Shown in pieces: positions 54,818 to 64,000 of a stretch of DNA of 64,000 bases. A program made the position numbers and the translations under genes. The DNA is from Pseudomonas yamanorum (GTDB taxonomy: Bacteria; Pseudomonadota; Gammaproteobacteria; Pseudomonadales; Pseudomonadaceae). How positions within the stretch are numbered: position 1 is the first letter of the stretch; each line of letters starts with the position of its first letter. Below the pieces are notes generated by a model. That model was not told the DNA's origin. It worked only from the letters and a program-made list of their open reading frames with translations, and made no database searches. The stretch is from contig NZ_LT629793.1 of NCBI RefSeq assembly GCF_900105735.1, forward strand, positions 3,410,001 to 3,474,000. The letters run 5' to 3'.

Positions 54818-56298
54818 TCTCTCGAACATGGAAAGGGGTTTTTGTTGTCAGCATCTCAATTGCTTTGGGAGTCGCCGGTGGTTACTGGTTGGCTCAACCG
54901 AGGGTGAGCGCAGTACCGGATGCAGCATCGGAGCCGAAGCCGGAGTCCTCAGTCGATCGCAAGGTTCTGTATTGGTACGACCCCATGTACCCACAACAGA
55001 AATTCGATAAGCCGGGTAAGTCGCCCTTCATGGACATGGAGATGGTCCCTCAGTACGCGGATAGCAAGGGGGACAGCGCCACTGTTCGCATTGATCCAAG
55101 CCTGACCCAGAATCTTGGTGTGCGACTGGCTACGGTCAATCGAGGTGTGTTTGCTTCGAGTCTGGACGTTGTAGGTGTATTGACCTTCAACGAGCGTGAC
55201 GTCGCCGTCATCCAGGCCCGTACGGCGGGTTTCGTCGAGCGCGTGTATGCCCATGCTCCTGGCGATGTGATCAAAGCCAACGCCGCCTTGGCGGATATTC
55301 TTGTCCCGGAGTGGTCTGCGGCTCAGGAGGAGTTTCTCGCACTTAAGCGTAGCGGCGATGCGGGCTTGCTGGCAGCGGCTCGCCAGCGTTTGCGGCTTAC
55401 CGGGATGCCGGCGGCATCGATTACTCAAGTAGAGCGCAGTGGCAACGTCCAACCGAACCTGACCCTCACCAGCCCTATCAGTGGGGTGTTGCAAGAACTC
55501 GATGTGCGCGAAGGTATGACAGTGGCTGCCGGCCAAACACTGGCACGCGTGAATGGGTTGAGTAACGTCTGGCTGGCTCTGGCGGTCCCGGAGACTGAAT
55601 TCGGGTCGATACAGCTGGGACAAGTGGCTGAGGCGCGTTTGCCCGCGTTCCCAGGCGTCGTGCTCAACGGCGTGGTAAGCGCGATTCTTCCAGAAACCAA
55701 TCCCGATAGTCGCACCCTTCGCGTGCGCGTCGAATTGCCTAACCCGCAAGGCCGTCTCAGGCCGGGTATGACCGCACGCGTGAGCCTTAATCGCGCGACG
55801 GAGCAAAGTGTGCTGTGGGTGCCGAGCGAGGCGGTCATTCGCACCGGTCTACGTGCCCTGGTGATGCTCGCTGAAGACGCCGGTCGCTATCGTCCCGTGG
55901 AGGTGCAACTTGGGCAGGAAAGCGATGGCAAGACGGCGATATTGAAAGGGTTGGAAGAGGGCCAAAAAGTGGTTAGCTCTGGCCAGTTCCTGCTCGACTC
56001 AGAGGCCAGTCTTAAAGGCATCGTTGCCAAATCAGAGGAACCTTCACCCACCAGTGCAGCCGCCGCCGGTTTGCATGAAGCGGATGGGCAAATCGTTGAG
56101 ATCAACGATAAAGAAGTCACTCTCGCTCACGGCCCTTTTAAGACGCTGGGCATGCCTGGCATGACGATGACGTTCCCGCTCGCCAATCCCGCTCTGATGC
56201 AGGGTCTTAAAACGGGCGACAAGGTCCGGATAGGTGTGAATCAGACCGACGACGGCTTGCGTGTTGAGCGTCTGGACAAATCAGGGGGCCAGCCATGA
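54814..56298 (+). CDS. cusB: CusB-type membrane fusion protein with C-terminal CusF domain
   Basis: A 494-residue periplasmic adaptor of the RND pump: N-terminal anchor (about 7-27), a heavy-metal-binding domain with the motif [19 protein letters not shown], and the barrel-sandwich/beta-barrel core. A CusF-like copper-binding domain occupies the last ~75 residues ([26 protein letters not shown]). In CusF the copper ligands are His36, Met47 and Met49 with Trp44 as cap. Here His and both Met are kept and the Trp position is Met. Confidence 0.93.
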   Translation: MISRTWKGVFVVSISIALGVAGGYWLAQPRVSAVPDAASEPKPESSVDRKVLYWYDPMYPQQKFDKPGKSPFMDMEMVPQYADSKGDSATVRIDPSLTQNLGVRLATVNRGVFASSLDVVGVLTFNERDVAVIQARTAGFVERVYAHAPGDVIKANAALADILVPEWSAAQEEFLALKRSGDAGLLAAARQRLRLTGMPAASITQVERSGNVQPNLTLTSPISGVLQELDVREGMTVAAGQTLARVNGLSNVWLALAVPETEFGSIQLGQVAEARLPAFPGVVLNGVVSAILPETNPDSRTLRVRVELPNPQGRLRPGMTARVSLNRATEQSVLWVPSEAVIRTGLRALVMLAEDAGRYRPVEVQLGQESDGKTAILKGLEEGQKVVSSGQFLLDSEASLKGIVAKSEEPSPTSAAAAGLHEADGQIVEINDKEVTLAHGPFKTLGMPGMTMTFPLANPALMQGLKTGDKVRIGVNQTDDGLRVERLDKSGGQP

Positions 56299-59200
56299 TT
56301 GCAGCCCTGATTCGTTGGTCCGTAACCAACCGATTCCTGGTGCTACTGGCGACGCTGTTTATCACGGCGTGGGGCATTTGGTCGGTGCAGAGCACGCCCA
56401 TTGATGCGCTACCAGACTTGTCCGATGTGCAGGTGATCATCCGCACCCCGTATCCTGGACAAGCACCCCAGATTGTCGAGAACCAGGTCACCTATCCGTT
56501 GGCCACCACCATGCTCTCAGTACCAGGTGCCAAGACGGTGCGTGGTTATTCCTTTTTCGGTGACAGCTTTGTCTATGTGCTGTTCGAAGACGGCACTGAC
56601 TTGTACTGGGCTCGCTCGCGGGTGTTGGAGTACTTGAGCCAAGTACAAAGCCGCTTGCCGGCCAGCGCCAAGCCAGCGTTGGGGCCAGATGCGACAGGCG
56701 TAGGATGGATCTTCCAGTACGCGCTGGTGGATCGCACTGGCGGGCATGATCTGGCGCAGCTACGCGCACTTCAGGACTGGTTCCTCAAGTTTGAACTCAA
56801 GACCCTGCCCAATGTGGCGGAAGTGGCCACTGTGGGCGGCATGGTCAAGCAGTACCAAGTGCAGCTTGATCCGCTCAAACTGGCCAGTCTTGGTATTACG
56901 CAGGCCGAGGTGACCGAAGCGATCGGCAAGGCCAATCAGGAAACGGGTGGCGCGGTGCTGGAGATGGCAGAGACCGAGTTCATCGTGCGTGCATCCGGCT
57001 ACCTGAAGACGCTCAATGATTTTCGGGCGATCCCCCTCAAGCTGGGATCGGGCGGTGTGCCGGTGAACTTGGGCGATGTCGCCACGATCCAGTTGGGGCC
57101 GGAGATGCGCCGTGGCATCACCGAACTCGACGGCGAAGGCGAGACGGTTGGCGGCGTGGTGATTTTGCGCAGCGGTAAGAATGCTCGCGAGACCATTGCG
57201 GCGGTCAAAACCAAACTCGACGAACTCAAAAGCAGCCTGCCGGCCGGGGTGGAAATCGTCACCACCTACGATCGCAGCAAGCTGATCGACCGTGCTGTGG
57301 AAAATCTCAGCCACAAGCTCATCGAAGAGTTCATCGTTGTCGCATTGGTTTGCGGGATCTTTCTTTGGCACCTGCGCTCGTCCCTGGTGGCGATCATTTC
57401 CCTGCCGGTCGGTGTGCTGATGGCCTTTATTGTCATGCGCTACCAAGGGATTAACGCGAACATCATGTCCTTGGGCGGGATAGCCATCGCCATCGGCGCC
57501 ATGGTCGATGCTGCTGTGGTAATGATCGAAAACGCACACAAGAAGATTGAGGCCTGGCACGTCGCCAATCCTGGTGAGGAACTGAAGGGTGAGCGTCATT
57601 GGCATGTAATGACCGAAGCAGCGGCTGAAGTTGGACCAGCTCTATTCTTCTGTTTGTTGATCATCACCCTTTCGTTCATTCCGGTGTTCACCCTGCAAGC
57701 GCAAGAGGGGCGGTTGTTCGGCCCGCTGGCTTTTACCAAAACCTACGCCATGGCCGCAGCAGCAGGATTGTCAGTGACCTTGGTGCCGGTGTTGATGGGC
57801 TATTGGATTCGGGGACGGATTCCTAGTGAAAAAAACAACCCGCTGAACCGCTGGCTCATCCGGATCTACCAGCCGGCTCTGGATGCAGTGCTGCGGCGAC
57901 CGAGGGTCACGCTGCTGGTGGCGGCGTTGGTGTTTTTTAGTGCGCTATGGCCACTGTCGCGCTTGGGTGGCGAGTTTCTTCCGCCTTTGAATGAGGGCGA
58001 CCTGCTCTATATGCCTTCGGCCCTGCCCGGATTATCCGCACAGAAAGCGGCGCAACTGCTGCAACAAACCGACCGTCTGATAAAAACCGTGCCGGAGGTC
58101 GAACATGTCTTCGGTAAAGCGGGACGTGCCGAAACTGCCACCGACCCGGCGCCGCTGGAGATGTTCGAAACCACTATCCAGTTCAAGCCGCAGGAGCAAT
58201 GGCGCCCAGGCATGACTCAGGAAAAACTGGTGGAGGAGCTGGACCGAGTGGTGCGGGTTCCTGGGCTGACCAATATCTGGATACCACCGATTCGCAACCG
58301 AATCGACATGCTGGCTACGGGGATCAAAAGTCCAATTGGTGTAAAGATTGCCGGCACCAATCTGACGGAGATTGATTCCGCGACTCAAGCGGTCGAGCGA
58401 GTGGCCAAGGGCGTACCCGGTGTCAGTTCGGCTCTGGCCGAGCGATTAACCGGTGGACGTTACATCGACGTGGATATCGACCGAAAAGCCGCCGCCCGAT
58501 ACGGACTGAATATCGCCGATGTGCAGTCAATCGTGGCCGGCGCTATCGGCGGTGAAAATGTCGGCGAGACCATCGAAGGGCTTGCACGCTTCCCAATCAA
58601 CGTCCGTTACCCTCGGGAATGGCGGGATTCGCTTGGCGCTTTGGAGCAGTTGCCAATTTACACCCCGCTAGGCAGCCAGATCACCCTTGGCACAGTGGCG
58701 AAGATCAAGGTCAACGACGGGCCGCCGATGCTCAAAAGTGAAAACGCACGGCCTTCAGGCTGGGTGTACATCGACGTGCGCGGCCGGGACATTGCCTCCG
58801 TAGTCGCCGATTTGCGCCGGCTCGTCAGCGAGCAGGTCAAGTTGCAGCCCGGCATGAGCCTGAGCTACTCAGGTCAGTTCGAATTTCTTGAGAGGGCCAA
58901 CGCACGACTAAAACTGGTGGTCCCTGCCACGCTGCTGATCATCTTCGTGCTGCTTTACCTGACATTTGCCCGCTTTGACGAGGCCCTGCTGATTATGGCC
59001 ACGCTGCCATTTGCCCTCACGGGCGGTGCATGGTTTCTTTATCTTTTGGGATTCAACCTGTCGGTTGCCACCGGGGTCGGCTTTATCGCCTTGGCCGGCG
59101 TTTCTGCCGAATTTGGCGTGATCATGCTGCTCTACCTGAAAAATGCCTGGGCCGAGCGTCAAGACCTCGGTGACAACACAGAACGCGGGTTAATGGCCGC

Positions 59201-59438
59201 GATTCTTGAAGGCGCTGTGCAGCGCGTTCGACCCAAGGCCATGACCGTGGCGGTGATTATCGCTGGTTTGTTACCTATACTTCTGGGAAGCGGTACCGGC
59301 AGCGAGGTGATGAGCCGCATTGCCGCCCCGATGATTGGCGGTATGGTCACGGCGCCCTTGCTGTCGCTGTTTGTCATTCCGGCGGCCTATCAGCTCATGC
59401 GCCGCCGAAACCTATCCGCTGAGCTTGGCAGGGACTGA
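56295..59438 (+). CDS. cusA: CusA-type heavy-metal RND efflux pump
   Basis: A 1047-residue proton-driven inner-membrane pump that expels Cu(I)/Ag(I) via CusB and CusC. It has twelve membrane helices and two large periplasmic loops. The helix IV motif [18 protein letters not shown] is that of the monovalent-cation (Cu/Ag) branch rather than CzcA (DFG-type). It starts in an ATGA overlap with cusB. A short GC-rich hairpin follows the stop. Confidence 0.95.
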   Translation: MIAALIRWSVTNRFLVLLATLFITAWGIWSVQSTPIDALPDLSDVQVIIRTPYPGQAPQIVENQVTYPLATTMLSVPGAKTVRGYSFFGDSFVYVLFEDGTDLYWARSRVLEYLSQVQSRLPASAKPALGPDATGVGWIFQYALVDRTGGHDLAQLRALQDWFLKFELKTLPNVAEVATVGGMVKQYQVQLDPLKLASLGITQAEVTEAIGKANQETGGAVLEMAETEFIVRASGYLKTLNDFRAIPLKLGSGGVPVNLGDVATIQLGPEMRRGITELDGEGETVGGVVILRSGKNARETIAAVKTKLDELKSSLPAGVEIVTTYDRSKLIDRAVENLSHKLIEEFIVVALVCGIFLWHLRSSLVAIISLPVGVLMAFIVMRYQGINANIMSLGGIAIAIGAMVDAAVVMIENAHKKIEAWHVANPGEELKGERHWHVMTEAAAEVGPALFFCLLIITLSFIPVFTLQAQEGRLFGPLAFTKTYAMAAAAGLSVTLVPVLMGYWIRGRIPSEKNNPLNRWLIRIYQPALDAVLRRPRVTLLVAALVFFSALWPLSRLGGEFLPPLNEGDLLYMPSALPGLSAQKAAQLLQQTDRLIKTVPEVEHVFGKAGRAETATDPAPLEMFETTIQFKPQEQWRPGMTQEKLVEELDRVVRVPGLTNIWIPPIRNRIDMLATGIKSPIGVKIAGTNLTEIDSATQAVERVAKGVPGVSSALAERLTGGRYIDVDIDRKAAARYGLNIADVQSIVAGAIGGENVGETIEGLARFPINVRYPREWRDSLGALEQLPIYTPLGSQITLGTVAKIKVNDGPPMLKSENARPSGWVYIDVRGRDIASVVADLRRLVSEQVKLQPGMSLSYSGQFEFLERANARLKLVVPATLLIIFVLLYLTFARFDEALLIMATLPFALTGGAWFLYLLGFNLSVATGVGFIALAGVSAEFGVIMLLYLKNAWAERQDLGDNTERGLMAAILEGAVQRVRPKAMTVAVIIAGLLPILLGSGTGSEVMSRIAAPMIGGMVTAPLLSLFVIPAAYQLMRRRNLSAELGRD

Positions 59439-59460
59439 CGCGTAGAAAATGGACAAAAGG

Positions 59461-59482
59461 GGCTGCGCTTGCAGCCTCGTTT
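59461..59482 (+). terminator. probable terminator after cusA
   Basis: GGCTGC/GCAGCC stem with a 4-nt loop, followed by TCGTTT; weak T-tract. Confidence 0.5.
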
Positions 59483-59521
59483 GCTCTGCACATCTCGTTT
59501 TCATCAGTCCTGTTCGCGATG

Positions 59522-59576
59522 TGTATTGAAATTAGCGAGTTTATGTCTTTTGCATAAACTCGCTAATTTCGATACA
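59522..59576. repeat. long near-perfect inverted repeat at the copper/CBASS junction
   Basis: Arms 59522-59545 and 59553-59576 pair over 24 bp with one mismatch, 18 bp of them uninterrupted (core TTAGCGAGTTTATG), around a 7-nt loop. No T-tract follows, so it does not look like a terminator. It could be a recombination or recombinase-binding site, or a small palindromic element. Confidence 0.75.
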
Positions 59577-59706
59577 TACGCTGTGGTCAGTGCCATGACC
59601 CACCAGCACTTGCCTGAAAACGAACGCTGCCACCACTGTGTTTCGATGACCCAGAAAAGCATTCTGACTCAAAGCCGACTCAGCATTCGTCACCCACAGA
59701 TCTCTC

Positions 59707-59734
59707 TTGAAATTGAGGCAAATGACCTTAATAT
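59707..59734 (+). promoter_or_regulatory. promoter of the CBASS operon
   Basis: TTGAAA (59707-59712), a 16-bp spacer and TAATAT (59729-59734), about 58 nt before the cap5 start. Confidence 0.65.
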
Positions 59735-59791
59735 GATCTTATCTTGCCATCATCGTTTTCAATCATGGATGTTTCTCGGGGGTAGGTGGGA

Positions 59792-60958
59792 ATGGCAGAA
59801 CAAGAAGACGCTAAGCCCGCAAGCGGGCGCTTCAACACAAATGATGAGACGAAGCGGATCGTATGGACACAGACCGCTGGTCATTGTGAACTGTGCGGTA
59901 CGGATCTTACGTTCGACTATCGTGCCGGCAAGCCAATGAGATGGGGCGAAGTGGCGCATATTCTGCCCGCCAGTCCCAAAGGCCCTCGGGGACGCGCCGA
60001 TCATGATGCTGAGGCGCACACAAACGATACCGCTAATCTGATGCTCCTGTGCCCAGGTTGTCATGACAAAATCGATCGTGATGCAGATGGGTATCCTGAA
60101 AATGATTTGAGTGGTTTACACCAAGCGTACCTGGAACGCATCCGACTCGCCGCAACGACCCCCGATGGTGGTAGAGCCATTCCTCTCATCGTCCAAAGTC
60201 AGCATTTTCAGACAATCAACGATATTCCCGTTCGCGATCTGTTGACTGCGATGTCCGCCGAGGGATTAACCGCCTTCGATCAAGGCATCAAAATCACTTT
60301 TTCTGCGCCCGGACCACGCGGCCGCGACACTACCTATTGGCAGAACGTCAAAGACAGCATCCAGTATGAGCTGGAACAGCAACTCAAGCGTCGCGGCGGC
60401 ACCTACGGCGACTCGCCCGCGCTGGCAGTAGTCGGCTTGGCCGACATTCCGGCTTTGATGATGCTGGGCCAGAGTATCGGCGACCGTTCCAAGCGCTTGA
60501 TCTTCTCCTTTCACCGCGAACATCGTTTGCGCTGGCCCGATCAGTCCGCTGAGCCGCCCGCTTTTTTGTTTACACCTCCCCCCGAAGGCGACGGGCCACT
60601 GGCGCTAGTGCTTTCTATTTCTGCGCAAGTCCCAGTTCGCGACGTGACTGACGCTCTGCCCGGTGCACGTATTGCAGAGCTGGCGATCCCAGAACCAAGC
60701 TATGCGATGGTACAGAACCGTCGAGTGATTCATGCCTTTCGCGACGCACTGCAAATACGGCTGAGCCAGCTTGAAGCTCTGACTCCTGACCCTATCCACG
60801 TCTTCGCCGCTATTCCTGCGGCATTGGCCATCGAGTTTGGCGCGTTGCTCACAACGCAGCATCAACATACGTACCTGATCTTCGATCGGGACAAAGAAAA
60901 CCATGATCGGTTTACGCAAACACTGCAATTGGGCTCGGTGGCCCAGGAGGCTAGGTAA
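59792..60958 (+). CDS. cap5: CBASS effector nuclease Cap5 (HNH-SAVED)
   Basis: A 388-residue DNA endonuclease activated by a cyclic dinucleotide. The N-terminal HNH domain has zinc-type Cys32/Cys35/Cys87/Cys90 and the catalytic residues His56 (EVAHILPAS), Asn82 and His91 (LLCPGCHDKID). The C-terminal SAVED domain (about 170-385) binds the messenger. ATG 59792 is preferred over GTG 59786. When the adjacent CD-NTase senses phage, the effector is expected to degrade cellular DNA and stop phage spread. It is first in the operon; the next gene starts directly after its stop codon. Confidence 0.93.
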   Translation: MAEQEDAKPASGRFNTNDETKRIVWTQTAGHCELCGTDLTFDYRAGKPMRWGEVAHILPASPKGPRGRADHDAEAHTNDTANLMLLCPGCHDKIDRDADGYPENDLSGLHQAYLERIRLAATTPDGGRAIPLIVQSQHFQTINDIPVRDLLTAMSAEGLTAFDQGIKITFSAPGPRGRDTTYWQNVKDSIQYELEQQLKRRGGTYGDSPALAVVGLADIPALMMLGQSIGDRSKRLIFSFHREHRLRWPDQSAEPPAFLFTPPPEGDGPLALVLSISAQVPVRDVTDALPGARIAELAIPEPSYAMVQNRRVIHAFRDALQIRLSQLEALTPDPIHVFAAIPAALAIEFGALLTTQHQHTYLIFDRDKENHDRFTQTLQLGSVAQEAR

Positions 60959-62209
60959 ATGCTATTGAGCAACGAACAGACCAAGCGCAGCAGTTGGGAA
61001 TATTTTCTGCTTCGCGCCGCGCGGGAGATCTCGCTGTCGGAAGCGCAGTACGAAAAAATCAATGACCGCTACTCCCAACTGGAAAAAATCCTCTCGGCTT
61101 CCGACAACCCGCTGCTCGCAGAGGCCCACATCTTTGTTCAAGGCTCGATGCGGCTGAAAACGACCATCAAGCCAATCCCCGGCGCGCCTGCGGATCTGGA
61201 CACCATTGATGCGGACGCGATTATCTGGCTCCCTCACGCTCAAGGCGCTAGTGCGAAGGAAGTTTTAGAAGCGATTGAGCAGCGTTTTAGGGAAGGCTCC
61301 CGCGTTCAGGAAGAAGTTAAACAGTTACGTCGTGGCATCCGCATCGTTTATGCCGACGAAAATCCAGGCTTCCACATCGACGTCACGCCTGCCCGCGCAA
61401 TCAACGGAAATGGCGAAGCAAACGGCGAGGGAAAGCTGGAGGTTCCGGATCGGGTCACAGGGTGGAAAGCAAGCAGCCCTATCCCGTACTCGAATTGGTT
61501 ACAGGTTGCCTCCGCCCAGGAAATCTCTCTGGAAAGCTTGGTAGTCGCCAAAAGCCAGCGAATGCTCGATGCCGCGACACAAGATCCTTTGCCGCATTAT
61601 CAGGATTACATCGATCAAGATCCCCTGCGTGCAACCATTAAGCTGCTCAAGCGGCATCGCGATGAGTGGGCCATCAACACAAGGAGCGCTGATACACGCC
61701 CCATATCTGCGGTCATCACCACCCTGGCCACTCACGCATATCTGGATGTCGTGAAGGAATCGCAGTCGAAGCCTTTGGCTCCGCTTGATGCAATTTTGGA
61801 AATCGTCCGCAGAATGCCGCAGCACATCGCGCATAGAGGAAACGATTGCTTTGTCTGCAACCCTGCCGATAACGGCGAAAACTTTGCAGAAAAGTGGAAT
61901 CGACCAGGCGAAGGGCAAGGCTATCGCCAAGCATTTGCCAAGTGGCATGCGGACGCCAGTGCATCCGTATCACTGGGTTTGGAAAGTTTTGAATCCAATG
62001 ATTCCTTTGCCGAGGCAGTGAAAAAGAATTTCGGTATTGCACCGGCACTCATTACGGCAGTGAACAATGAGATCCCTGCGAATTGGACCATGCCCGGCCG
62101 ACCGGATGGCACTACTCGAAACTCTGCTTCGATGGGTTCGCTCTTCGGAGGGGCCAGCGGTGGCGCAACCTCTCAGTCGAGCGTAAAGCCAGTTGGACGC
62201 CTTGGTTGA
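60959..62209 (+). CDS. CBASS cyclic-oligonucleotide synthase (CD-NTase)
   Basis: A 416-residue cGAS/DncV-like nucleotidyltransferase. The active site shows Gly62-Ser63 (VQGSMRLKT), Asp84/Asp86 (IDADAIIWL) and the third acidic residue Asp141 (FHIDVTPA). By analogy with Cap5-linked enzymes it may be clade G (CdnG) making a cGAMP isomer, but clade and product cannot be read here. It ends in Gly (PVGRLG), suited to conjugation by Cap2. The start directly abuts cap5 and AGGAGG lies 8 nt upstream. Confidence 0.93.
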   Translation: MLLSNEQTKRSSWEYFLLRAAREISLSEAQYEKINDRYSQLEKILSASDNPLLAEAHIFVQGSMRLKTTIKPIPGAPADLDTIDADAIIWLPHAQGASAKEVLEAIEQRFREGSRVQEEVKQLRRGIRIVYADENPGFHIDVTPARAINGNGEANGEGKLEVPDRVTGWKASSPIPYSNWLQVASAQEISLESLVVAKSQRMLDAATQDPLPHYQDYIDQDPLRATIKLLKRHRDEWAINTRSADTRPISAVITTLATHAYLDVVKESQSKPLAPLDAILEIVRRMPQHIAHRGNDCFVCNPADNGENFAEKWNRPGEGQGYRQAFAKWHADASASVSLGLESFESNDSFAEAVKKNFGIAPALITAVNNEIPANWTMPGRPDGTTRNSASMGSLFGGASGGATSQSSVKPVGRLG

Positions 62210-63977
62210 TCCTATTACGACGCCATTGCAGCGCGGAATCGCCGCACTGCGAAATACCCTAGGTCAGGACGCTGCCGATGCATTGCTCCAGCCCGCACCC
62301 ATGCGGGCTGACGAAGCGGCGTCCTTTTACTTTCCCTTGCCCATCGATTACACGGGGCAGGAGCGGCGACTGCGTATTGGTTTCCCCTCCAATTTTCCCC
62401 GTGGGCTCTTGCGGCTGAACGTCGAACCCTCTCCATGGCTGGTTTGGCCGCATGCCACCAGGTCGGGGCTTTGCCTTCATGGCTTTCAGGAACGCCCCAT
62501 CATGGGCTCCCCGGAGGTTGTGGTAGAGGACAGCCTTGCTCGCTTGGCACAGATCGTTTCGTTGTCCAAGATGGGATCAAGCCAGGCAACGCGCGATATC
62601 GAATTTCAGAACGAGATCACTACCTACTGGTCTTTTCAGCACGGTCAGTCATTCCAGAACCTTTTACTGTTGGATCGACCTCAGGCTGCCTCGCAGTTGT
62701 TTGCGCTCAGCGATCCGCGCCGGGCTGTGCCATCCGGTCAGGAAACGGTTTGGTTAGCATCGAACGTAGCTGCACTCAAAGGGCATTACCGACGGGTTGT
62801 CGGGCGTTCCGCTGTCATTCGCGCGGCCGAAACTCCCGGTTTTTACGTCAAGCTTCAGAATTATCCGGATATCCGCACCCCGGATCCAGAAGATCTATTG
62901 CCGTGGCTAACGCCCCACCTTCAACCAGACGATGCTGAGCAATTGCTGGCATGGTTTGAGCAGCATGGAACGTTGGCAAGTCGATGGATTGTTCTGGAGC
63001 TTCCTGGGGGGACGGATGCTCCAACGTATTGCCTCAATGTACGCTCGCTTGGCGTACAGCAGGAGCGGGGGGCAAAGTTTGGCTTGCGTACAGCGCGCCG
63101 CCGGCCAGCTATCGCAAATGCACATCCTCCGGCGCTCGTCCGGGCAACTGCCCTGGACGTGCTTGATCGAGCGTCCATTCTGTCCCGCGATACAAGCGGC
63201 ACTGCCCAGCACCTTGAAAGTGCTCGGGTAGTTTGCGTTGGTGTTGGCTCGTTAGGCAGTGCGGTGGCAATACAGTTGGCACGATCCGGTGTCGGCCACC
63301 TCACCCTCATCGATCCTGACACCTTGGTATCAGCCAATCTGGGGAGGCATGTTCTTGGAGCGGATAGCCTAGGGAGACTGAAAGCCTCAGCGTTGAGGGA
63401 CAAGATTTTGTTAGATCTTCCGACGACAGAATGCACCGCTTATTCGACTTTTGCCGAAGTGGTGATGAGCAGCAAACCAGAAGTGTTCGATAACGCAGAT
63501 CTGGTGGTGATCACGACAGCAGATTGGCAGTCGGAGGTCACTGTATGGCGAGCGAAATCCAGCGGCGCTCCTTGGGGGCTCTTACAAGCCTGGAGCGAAC
63601 CGTATACCCAGGTAGGTCATGCGCTATTCGCACCAGCCGGTACGTTTGATGGCCGTCATCTATTCACGAACGTCGGCGATTTCTTGCATAGATTTACAGA
63701 GTGGCCGGGAGGAGGTGTTGTTCCGCTGCCCGCCTGTGGGGAGAGCTTCATCCCAGGCGGCTCACTGGGGATGACCAATATCGCCTCTATGGTGTCGCAC
63801 ACGGCCCTACGCGCATTAACTGGCAACATCGCCACTGCATCTTGGATCAGCAGCATTTACAGACCTGAAGATGTGCTGAGCCTGGGAGGCCAATACCAAG
63901 GGCCCAAACTGCCAGAGGGGGCGCAGCAAATCCTACTCGAGCGTGGATGGCCGGAAGATAAGGACGAAACGGTATGA
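62193..63977 (+). CDS. cap2: CBASS E2-E1 fusion protein Cap2
   Basis: A 594-residue ubiquitin-type conjugating machine that links the C-terminus of the CD-NTase to target proteins and thereby primes it. The N-terminal E2 domain has Cys94 (SGLCLHGF) as likely catalytic residue. The C-terminal ThiF/E1 domain has the nucleotide loop GVGSLG (350-355), LIDPDTLVSANLGRH, and Cys515 (PLPACGES). The start is uncertain: TTG 62193 overlaps the CD-NTase gene by 17 nt, and TTG 62202 is an alternative. Neither has a good ribosome binding site. Confidence 0.9.
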   Translation: MDALVDPITTPLQRGIAALRNTLGQDAADALLQPAPMRADEAASFYFPLPIDYTGQERRLRIGFPSNFPRGLLRLNVEPSPWLVWPHATRSGLCLHGFQERPIMGSPEVVVEDSLARLAQIVSLSKMGSSQATRDIEFQNEITTYWSFQHGQSFQNLLLLDRPQAASQLFALSDPRRAVPSGQETVWLASNVAALKGHYRRVVGRSAVIRAAETPGFYVKLQNYPDIRTPDPEDLLPWLTPHLQPDDAEQLLAWFEQHGTLASRWIVLELPGGTDAPTYCLNVRSLGVQQERGAKFGLRTARRRPAIANAHPPALVRATALDVLDRASILSRDTSGTAQHLESARVVCVGVGSLGSAVAIQLARSGVGHLTLIDPDTLVSANLGRHVLGADSLGRLKASALRDKILLDLPTTECTAYSTFAEVVMSSKPEVFDNADLVVITTADWQSEVTVWRAKSSGAPWGLLQAWSEPYTQVGHALFAPAGTFDGRHLFTNVGDFLHRFTEWPGGGVVPLPACGESFIPGGSLGMTNIASMVSHTALRALTGNIATASWISSIYRPEDVLSLGGQYQGPKLPEGAQQILLERGWPEDKDETV

Positions 63978-64000
63978 CGGATATCGCATGGCGCTGGCGA
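63974..64000 (+). CDS. cap3: start of a fourth CBASS gene, probably Cap3 JAB protease (truncated by window)
   Basis: An ATG at 63974 overlaps the cap2 stop (ATGA) and encodes MTDIAWRWR before the window ends. In type II CBASS the gene after cap2 is usually cap3, a JAB-family isopeptidase that removes the conjugates. Identity is inferred only from position. Confidence 0.55.

Noticed and set aside
59469..59939. Open frame of 156 codons before and into cap5
   Set aside because: It crosses the palindrome, the CBASS promoter and the start of cap5 in another frame, and resembles no family.

Overview
The window is chromosomal DNA of a Pseudomonas, most likely of the fluorescens group. The origin-proximal gene order (gyrB-recF-dnaN-dnaA, oriC, rpmH-rnpA-yidD-yidC-mnmE, mnmG-rsmG-parA-parB, atpIBEFHAGDC, glmU-glmR-glmS), the two parS variants inside recF, and a REP doublet of the type common in P. 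fluorescens all point there. No rRNA, tRNA or CRISPR array was seen.

Region 1 (1-28120) is core genome. dnaA, dnaN, recF and gyrB run left from the origin, followed by a broken dinD at the left edge. The other genes run right: ribosomal protein L34 and RNase P protein, YidD/YidC membrane insertion, the MnmE/MnmG tRNA modification enzymes, RsmG, the ParAB segregation pair, the whole F1Fo ATP synthase operon, and GlmU, GlmR and GlmS for UDP-GlcNAc synthesis. DnaA boxes fill the dnaA-rpmH gap. A second, looser cluster lies upstream of mnmG, and perfect boxes also occur inside genes.

Region 2 (from about 28145) is a Tn7-like transposon inserted 24 bp after the glmS stop codon, the classical attTn7 position. 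Its right end has three 20-bp-phased TnsB-type repeats and a strong terminator. Then come tnsA-tnsB-tnsC-tnsD with ATGA overlaps or short gaps, and a second, different TniQ/TnsD-like gene where Tn7 itself has tnsE. The other transposon end was not found, so the element probably extends beyond the window (at least 35.8 kb).

Region 3 (about 36700-59440) is copper and metal resistance cargo. It holds copA-(small protein)-copB-cytochrome c-DUF411, copper-inducible PtrA-type periplasmic proteins, a CopZ chaperone, a DmeR/DmeF Co/Ni efflux pair, a Cu(I) P-type ATPase, a cupredoxin, the CopRS two-component system, copCD and a CusCBA-type RND pump with a CusF domain fused to CusB. Six copies of TGAC-N6-GTAAT lie upstream of these units and are probably the CopR operator. 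One copy has no obvious gene but is followed by a terminator and may drive a small RNA. An orphan flagellar rod gene (flgB) sits inside this cluster.

Region 4 (about 59700-64000) is a type II CBASS anti-phage operon: an HNH-SAVED nuclease (Cap5), a CD-NTase, an E2-E1 fusion (Cap2), and the first nine codons of what should be the JAB protease Cap3, cut by the window edge. The island therefore appears to combine copper detoxification with phage defence on one site-specific transposon.
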